Shown piece by piece: positions 6,989 through 10,208 of a DNA stretch of 10,208 nucleotides (position 1 is the first letter of the stretch; each line of letters starts with the position of its first letter). The position numbers were made by a program, and so were the translations under genes. The stretch is taken from positions 1 through 10,208 of the forward strand of contig JBAVFZ010000338.1 of the NCBI GenBank assembly GCA_049684495.1, read 5' to 3'. The notes under the pieces are model-generated. The model was not told the DNA's origin. It ran no database searches and was given only the letters and a program-made list of their open reading frames with translations. This DNA is from JAFGKK01 sp049684495 (GTDB taxonomy: Bacteria > Chloroflexota > Anaerolineae > Anaerolineales > RBG-16-64-43).

Positions 6989-7597
6989 TCATCCTTTCCG
7001 GTACAGGTAGAGCGTGAAGTCGTGGGGCATATAGTCGTGGCGCAAGGTCACCCAGCGCGTGATGGCATGCGCCTCGGCGAGAGCCCGCTCCGGCTTGCAG
7101 TAGAACATGTCGTCCCGGAAGTGTCCCGGATCGTAATAGGTGCTGAGCAGGTTGATCCCCACGCCGCATCGGGTTTTTTCGAACAACCGGCGCAGGACGC
7201 GGAACACCCAGGCTTCCTGATCCTCCCGGAATTTTACGTTAAAAGTCCCGCTGATGAAAACGTAGTCCGGGGGCTCTTTGGGTTCGAAGGTTTCGACATC
7301 GGCGCAGAAAAATTCGTCGGCCGGGTGGCGGCGGCGCGCTTCCTCGATGAACGCCGGCTGGAGGTCCAGCCCGGTGTACCGCACCGGTATCCCCCGCTTC
7401 TCCAGATAGTCATGCAAATCGCCGAAACCGCAGCCCACGTCGAGCACCGAGGTGTTATGAAGATCGCCGATCCGGGCCAGGATGTCGAAACGGGTTTCCT
7501 GGGATTCGCGGCTGCCGATCCCGAGCGAACGCGTGTCGTATCCGTACTGCTGCCAGCGTTCCCCGTAGAAATCCAGGATCTTGCGTTCCTCGTCCAT
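6989..7597 (-). CDS. Class I SAM-dependent methyltransferase
   Basis: This 202-residue protein has a Rossmann-fold methyltransferase core: motif I VLDVGCGFG (51-59), the acidic ribose-binding region GLDLQP (76-81) and FFCADVETFE (97-106) for the adenine end. The open frame extends upstream to 7876, but those codons lie inside the Wzt-type ATPase gene in another frame and give low-complexity sequence. I place the start at 7597, where GAGG lies about 5 nt upstream and the sequence becomes helical and family-like; the ATG directly before it (7600) is too close to that ribosome-binding site. It follows the ATPase stop by 17 nt. The likely target is a sugar hydroxyl or the chain end of the exported glycan, but a small-molecule or other target is not excluded. 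Confidence 0.9.
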   Translation of the reverse strand: MDEERKILDFYGERWQQYGYDTRSLGIGSRESQETRFDILARIGDLHNTSVLDVGCGFGDLHDYLEKRGIPVRYTGLDLQPAFIEEARRRHPADEFFCADVETFEPKEPPDYVFISGTFNVKFREDQEAWVFRVLRRLFEKTRCGVGINLLSTYYDPGHFRDDMFYCKPERALAEAHAITRWVTLRHDYMPHDFTLYLYRKG

Positions 7598-7614
7598 CAT
7601 GTCCTCATCCAGCG

Positions 7615-8946
7615 CTACTTGCGCGGTTTGGAATGCGACGCGCCGGCCGTGGACCCCAGCGGACGCACATCCGTCTCCCAGGGGAGGATCGGCGCAACCA
7701 CTCCCGACCACGCCTTGGGGTAATCCCCCTTGACCGAGAGGCCCGAGCCGCTGTCCTCCACCCGGAAGGAGAGCAGATTCGATTCGCGGATGAAATACCG
7801 GCGGGGCACCAGGACGCGCAGCAGGATATCGACGGCGAACATTCCCTCGTTCAGGAAATTCCCCGGGATCTTGCACACGCTGCGGTAGATCCCCTTGTGG
7901 CGGGTCTTGCCGGTGTACGCCGGATCGTGATTGGCTGCGGATTCGAGCACGCAGATGCCGTCATCGTTATGAAGCAAAATGATCGGCAGGAAAGGCTGTT
8001 TCGGATCGAACGCCCAATATTCCACTTCGATCTGGACCGGTTCCCGGATTTCGAATGTGGAGCGCGGCTTGCCGTTTTTATCGAGAAGCCGGATACGCTT
8101 CAAGCGGGCCGTGTCATCTCCGGGCGCCTGGTCCGGCGAATCCCATTCCTTGCAATCGGCCGCCGAGCGGTCCGCGTTCAGGTAATGGGAGATGACTTCG
8201 GAAGTATCCCCGTCGGCGGAGATGCGTCCTTCATCGAGGAGGATGACGCGCTGGCACAGCCGGTGGATGGCGGTCATGTTGTGCGAGACAAACAGCACCG
8301 TGCGCCCTTCCTTGCCGACGCTTTCCATCTTGCCCATGCATTTTTTCTGGAAGCGGTCGTCGCCCACCGCCAGGACTTCATCCACCAGCAATACTTCCGG
8401 GTTCAGATGCGCCGCGACGGCGAACGCCAGGCGCAGGAACATCCCGCTGGAATAGTGTTTGACCGGCGTATCGATGAACTTTTCGATCTCGGAGAAGGCG
8501 ATGATCTCATCGAAGCGCTGCTCGATTTCAACATTGCGCATGCCCAGGATCGCGCCGTTGAGGTAGATGTTCTCGCGCCCGGTCAGTTCCGGATGGAAGC
8601 CGGTGCCCACCTCGAGCAGCGACCCGATCCGCCCGGATAGCCGCACCCGCCCGACGGTCGGATCGGTTATCCGCGAGAGCACTTTCAACAGCGTGCTCTT
8701 GCCCGCGCCGTTGCGCCCGATGATTCCGAGCACCTCGCCCTGGCGGACTTCGAAATTAATATCCTTAAGCGCCCAGATCATCTGCGCGGCGGGAACGGGT
8801 TCGCGCCGGATGACGCGCCGCGCCCAGCGATACGGGGCTTTGGCGGCGGATACCAGCGTATCCCGGATGGTCTTGTACCCCTCCTGCAGGGCGCCGATCC
8901 GGTATTGCTTTCCGAGATCCTCTACACGAATGACCAGGTCGCCCAT
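7615..8946 (-). CDS. Wzt-type polysaccharide ABC transporter ATPase with C-terminal glycan-binding domain
   Basis: This 443-residue protein is the ATPase of a polysaccharide exporter. Nucleotide-binding motifs are Walker A GRNGAGKST (77-85), signature YSSGM (165-169), Walker B VLLVDE (185-190) and the switch histidine in SHN (221-223). GTGFHPELTGREN (114-126) is the conserved stretch of O-antigen/teichoic-acid exporters. After about residue 260 comes a beta-rich extension of about 170 residues matching the position and length of the Wzt C-terminal domain, which in studied systems binds the modified end of the O-chain. The tail (about 430-443) is polar and probably disordered. A TTG codon 18 nt upstream could also open the frame, but it lies inside the permease gene, so the ATG at 8946 is preferred; it is one base after the permease stop. 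It works as a dimer with that permease. Confidence 0.95.
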   Translation of the reverse strand: MGDLVIRVEDLGKQYRIGALQEGYKTIRDTLVSAAKAPYRWARRVIRREPVPAAQMIWALKDINFEVRQGEVLGIIGRNGAGKSTLLKVLSRITDPTVGRVRLSGRIGSLLEVGTGFHPELTGRENIYLNGAILGMRNVEIEQRFDEIIAFSEIEKFIDTPVKHYSSGMFLRLAFAVAAHLNPEVLLVDEVLAVGDDRFQKKCMGKMESVGKEGRTVLFVSHNMTAIHRLCQRVILLDEGRISADGDTSEVISHYLNADRSAADCKEWDSPDQAPGDDTARLKRIRLLDKNGKPRSTFEIREPVQIEVEYWAFDPKQPFLPIILLHNDDGICVLESAANHDPAYTGKTRHKGIYRSVCKIPGNFLNEGMFAVDILLRVLVPRRYFIRESNLLSFRVEDSGSGLSVKGDYPKAWSGVVAPILPWETDVRPLGSTAGASHSKPRK

Positions 8947-8947
8947 G

Positions 8948-9805
8948 TCACACCACGTCCGCAAAATTACGTTCCATCCGGCGGAAGTAAAACGCGCCGG
9001 TTATCAGGAGGACGACCGAAACCGCCGCGGAAATCCCCAGCATCGGACCCGGAGCGGAACCGATCCCCAGCAGCGCCCACCGGAATCCCTCGATGACACC
9101 CACCATCGGGTTCAAGCCGTAGAGTGTCCGCAGAGTGTTGTTTTCAATCAGGCTGCTCGAATAAGCGACCGGGCTGGCGAATTGCCAAAGGGAGATCAGG
9201 AAGGTGACCGCGTACCGGATATCCCGATATTCCACGTTGAGCGCGGAAAGCCACAATCCCACGCCCAGTGCGGTGACGAACGCCAGCAGAGTGAAAAGGA
9301 GAATCCACAGCATCGCCGCGGTCGGCCAGATCTGAAAGTATAGCATCATGAGGATCAGAACCGCGAACGCCAGCAGAAAATCAACCACGTTTCCCAGGAC
9401 GCTGGCGATCGGCACGACCAGGCGCGGGAAAAAAACTTTCTTAATTAATGCGGCGCTCCCCACCAGGCTGTTGGAGGATGTCGTCACGCTGTTGGCGAAA
9501 AAGGTCCACGGCACCACGGCCGCGAAACTGAAAATGGGGTAGGGCACGCCCTCGGAGGGAATCTTGGCCAACCCGCCGAAGAACAGGCTGAAGACGACCA
9601 TGGTCATGAACGGCTGGATGATCGCCCACGAGGCGCCGAGCACGGTCTGCTTGTAACGGACCTTGATATCCCGCCAGGTGAGGAAGAACAGCAGCTCGCG
9701 GTAGGCCCAGACCTCGCGCAGCTTAAGGTTGACCCAGCCGCGTGCGGGGACGATTTCGGTGATGGGGCCGATGAATTCGTCTTGCAGGGATTCCTGGTTG
9801 TTCAT
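8948..9805 (-). CDS. Wzm-type ABC-2 polysaccharide export permease
   Basis: This 285-residue membrane protein is the channel subunit of the exporter. The cytoplasmic N-terminus leads to an amphipathic segment with the family mark TWRDIKVRYKQTVLGASW (43-60). About six hydrophobic segments follow, near residues 61-80, 88-106, 130-157, 164-188, 198-216 and 255-274. YRDIRY with FASPVAYSSSLI (193-220) and LNPMVGVIEGFRWALLG (231-247) are standard for O-antigen and teichoic-acid ABC-2 permeases. The start at 9805 has AAAGGA 4 nt upstream. It is the first gene of the five-gene run and is separated by 147 nt of repeat-containing DNA from the four-helix bundle gene, so a promoter should lie in or before that gap, although I cannot point to a convincing one. 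It passes an undecaprenyl-linked or similar glycan across the cytoplasmic membrane. Confidence 0.95.
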   Translation of the reverse strand: MNNQESLQDEFIGPITEIVPARGWVNLKLREVWAYRELLFFLTWRDIKVRYKQTVLGASWAIIQPFMTMVVFSLFFGGLAKIPSEGVPYPIFSFAAVVPWTFFANSVTTSSNSLVGSAALIKKVFFPRLVVPIASVLGNVVDFLLAFAVLILMMLYFQIWPTAAMLWILLFTLLAFVTALGVGLWLSALNVEYRDIRYAVTFLISLWQFASPVAYSSSLIENNTLRTLYGLNPMVGVIEGFRWALLGIGSAPGPMLGISAAVSVVLLITGAFYFRRMERNFADVV

Positions 9806-9809
9806 GGGT

Positions 9810-9815
9810 TCCTTT
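9810..9815 (-). promoter_or_regulatory. Ribosome binding site of the permease gene
   Basis: The minus strand carries AAAGGA 4 nt before the ATG at 9805. It supports that start and makes the permease the first cistron of the export and modification run. Confidence 0.6.
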
Positions 9816-9828
9816 ATACCAAGGGGCA

Positions 9829-9913
9829 GACGATGGACGATGGACCATGGACGATGGCCGACCTACGTTCGAGACGCGTTCGCCTTTCCTTGGACCGTGT
9901 TGCGAAAGGATTG
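9829..9913. repeat. Direct repeat copy 1 (85 nt): heptamer array plus duplicated gene tail
   Basis: This copy begins with four 7-bp units (GACGATG, GACGATG, GACCATG, GACGATG; 9829-9856) followed by GCCG and a 57-nt stretch ending in GAAAGGATTG. It aligns with 9920-10003 nearly end to end, with a few substitutions and one 1-nt length difference, and similarity stops abruptly after GGATTG in both. The two copies are 91 nt apart, start to start, with TTCATT between them. Confidence 0.85.
9863..9913 (-). pseudogene. Duplicated 3'-end remnant of the four-helix bundle gene
   Basis: Read on the minus strand this encodes QSFRNTVQGKANASRT and then TAG. The intact neighbouring gene ends QSFRNTIQRKVSASRI and TAA: 11 of 16 residues agree. 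Over these 51 nt the ten differences I count are all transitions. There is no start codon or upstream coding sequence of its own, so it is a remnant of a duplication of the gene's end, not a gene. Confidence 0.75.
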
Positions 9914-9919
9914 TTCATT

Positions 9920-10003
9920 GACGATGGACCATAGACCATGGACGATGGCCGGTTATATTCGAGACGCGCTCACCTTTCTTTGAATCGTATTACGAAAGGA
10001 TTG
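9920..10003. repeat. Direct repeat copy 2 (84 nt): heptamer array plus end of the four-helix bundle gene
   Basis: This copy begins with four 7-bp units (GACGATG, GACCATA, GACCATG, GACGATG; 9920-9947), then GCCGG and the last 17 codons of the four-helix bundle gene including its stop (9953-10003). It is the partner of the repeat at 9829-9913. Confidence 0.85.
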
Positions 10004-10208
10004 CAGCTTTTTTATGAGGATTACCGTTTGATCCTCAATCTTGCCCTTTTCGTCGGAGACATACCGCCGATGCTGAGCGATTCTGAAACAAGCCGTGCTT
10101 TCCGTCAATGATCGAATTGCATATCCTAGAAAACGGACTTGTTCCGAGTTCGATTGTCCCGTCGACCCCTCCGCGATATTCAAGGAAACGGACGTCGCTG
10201 CCCGGATC
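9953..10208 (-). CDS. Four-helix bundle protein (23S rRNA intervening-sequence protein family), N-terminus beyond window
   Basis: Only the last 84 codons are in the window; the frame is open to the right edge. The sequence IRAATSVSLNIAEGSTGQS (from the edge) matches the family's hallmark IRRAAxSIPxNIAEG, followed by EQVRFLGYAIRSLTE and a final long helix with ILIKKLQSFRNTIQRK. Members are about 110-130 residues long, so some 35 residues are missing. The family was first noticed as proteins encoded in intervening sequences of 23S rRNA genes and is also common as free-standing genes; its function is not established. No rRNA sequence is seen here. An in-window TTG at 10183 could be taken as a start, but the conserved residues before it show that the gene is longer. 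Its 3' end is part of a duplicated 84-85 nt repeat. It is not obviously part of the glycan pathway. Confidence 0.88.
   Translation of the reverse strand, partial: IRAATSVSLNIAEGSTGQSNSEQVRFLGYAIRSLTESTACFRIAQHRRYVSDEKGKIEDQTVILIKKLQSFRNTIQRKVSASRI

Noticed and set aside
5747..7723. A 658-codon open frame on the plus strand opposite the WbqC, PIG-L and methyltransferase genes
   Set aside because: The three minus-strand genes all lie in the same frame because their gaps are 3 nt, and this plus frame is codon-for-codon antisense to them. A stop would need TTA, CTA or TCA on the minus strand, which are rare codons in this GC-rich DNA. The translation resembles no family, while the minus strand has clear motifs.
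7633..8640. A 335-codon open frame on the plus strand opposite the Wzt-type ATPase
   Set aside because: It is the antisense of a gene with full Walker A, signature and Walker B motifs; its own translation has no recognisable features.
9829..10003. CRISPR array
   Set aside because: There are only two long copies that include coding sequence, separated by 6 nt, and the short units are contiguous 7-mers without spacers. No cas gene is seen.
9953..10208. Avd-like protein of a diversity-generating retroelement
   Set aside because: Avd shares the four-helix bundle fold, but no reverse transcriptase, template repeat or variable repeat is seen, and the 85-nt copies differ by transitions of several kinds and not by adenine-specific changes.

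Overview
The window is a GC-rich bacterial surface-glycan locus, and every supportable gene is on the minus strand, so it reads from the right edge to the left. The gene set is typical of an ABC-transporter-dependent polysaccharide (O-antigen-like) cluster. The host cannot be fixed from sequence alone. The GC-rich coding, combined with intergenic repeats built on GACGATGG/GACCATGG heptamers and on a CGCAAAG palindrome, reminds me of Anaerolineae/Chloroflexota-type genomes, but this is a weak impression from memory.

Layout in transcription order. (1) 10208-9953: the C-terminal part of a small four-helix bundle protein (23S rRNA intervening-sequence protein family), cut by the window edge. It is followed by a 147-nt gap that holds a degenerate second copy of the end of that gene. 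(2) 9805-5636: a tightly packed unit consisting of a Wzm-type ABC-2 permease, a Wzt-type ATPase with a C-terminal glycan-binding-like extension, a class I SAM methyltransferase, a PIG-L/LmbE-type deacetylase and a WbqC-family protein. Gaps are 1, 17, 3 and 3 nt, so this is almost certainly one operon. (3) 5635-5341: a 295-nt non-coding stretch with a near-perfect 24-bp inverted repeat, an AT-rich palindrome and a possible promoter. (4) 5340-1706: three consecutive paralogous GT4 glycosyltransferases. The first two are separated by a 132-nt spacer with a degenerate nested inverted repeat; the second and third overlap by 1 nt. (5) 1520-1: the N-terminal two thirds or so of a GH35-like glycoside hydrolase that runs off the left edge.

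Working model: the three GT4 enzymes add sugars to a lipid-linked glycan. PIG-L, WbqC and the methyltransferase tailor a sugar or the chain end. Wzm/Wzt export the finished chain, with the Wzt C-terminal domain possibly recognising the end modification. The role of the GH35-like protein is unclear, and its catalytic residues look altered. No priming transferase, nucleotide-sugar synthesis gene or ligase is inside the window, so the locus must continue beyond it.

The points most worth a second look are: the duplicated tail of the four-helix bundle gene with its attached heptamer array, the GH35-like protein whose expected nucleophile position appears to be Arg, and the methyltransferase/PIG-L/WbqC trio directly behind Wzt.
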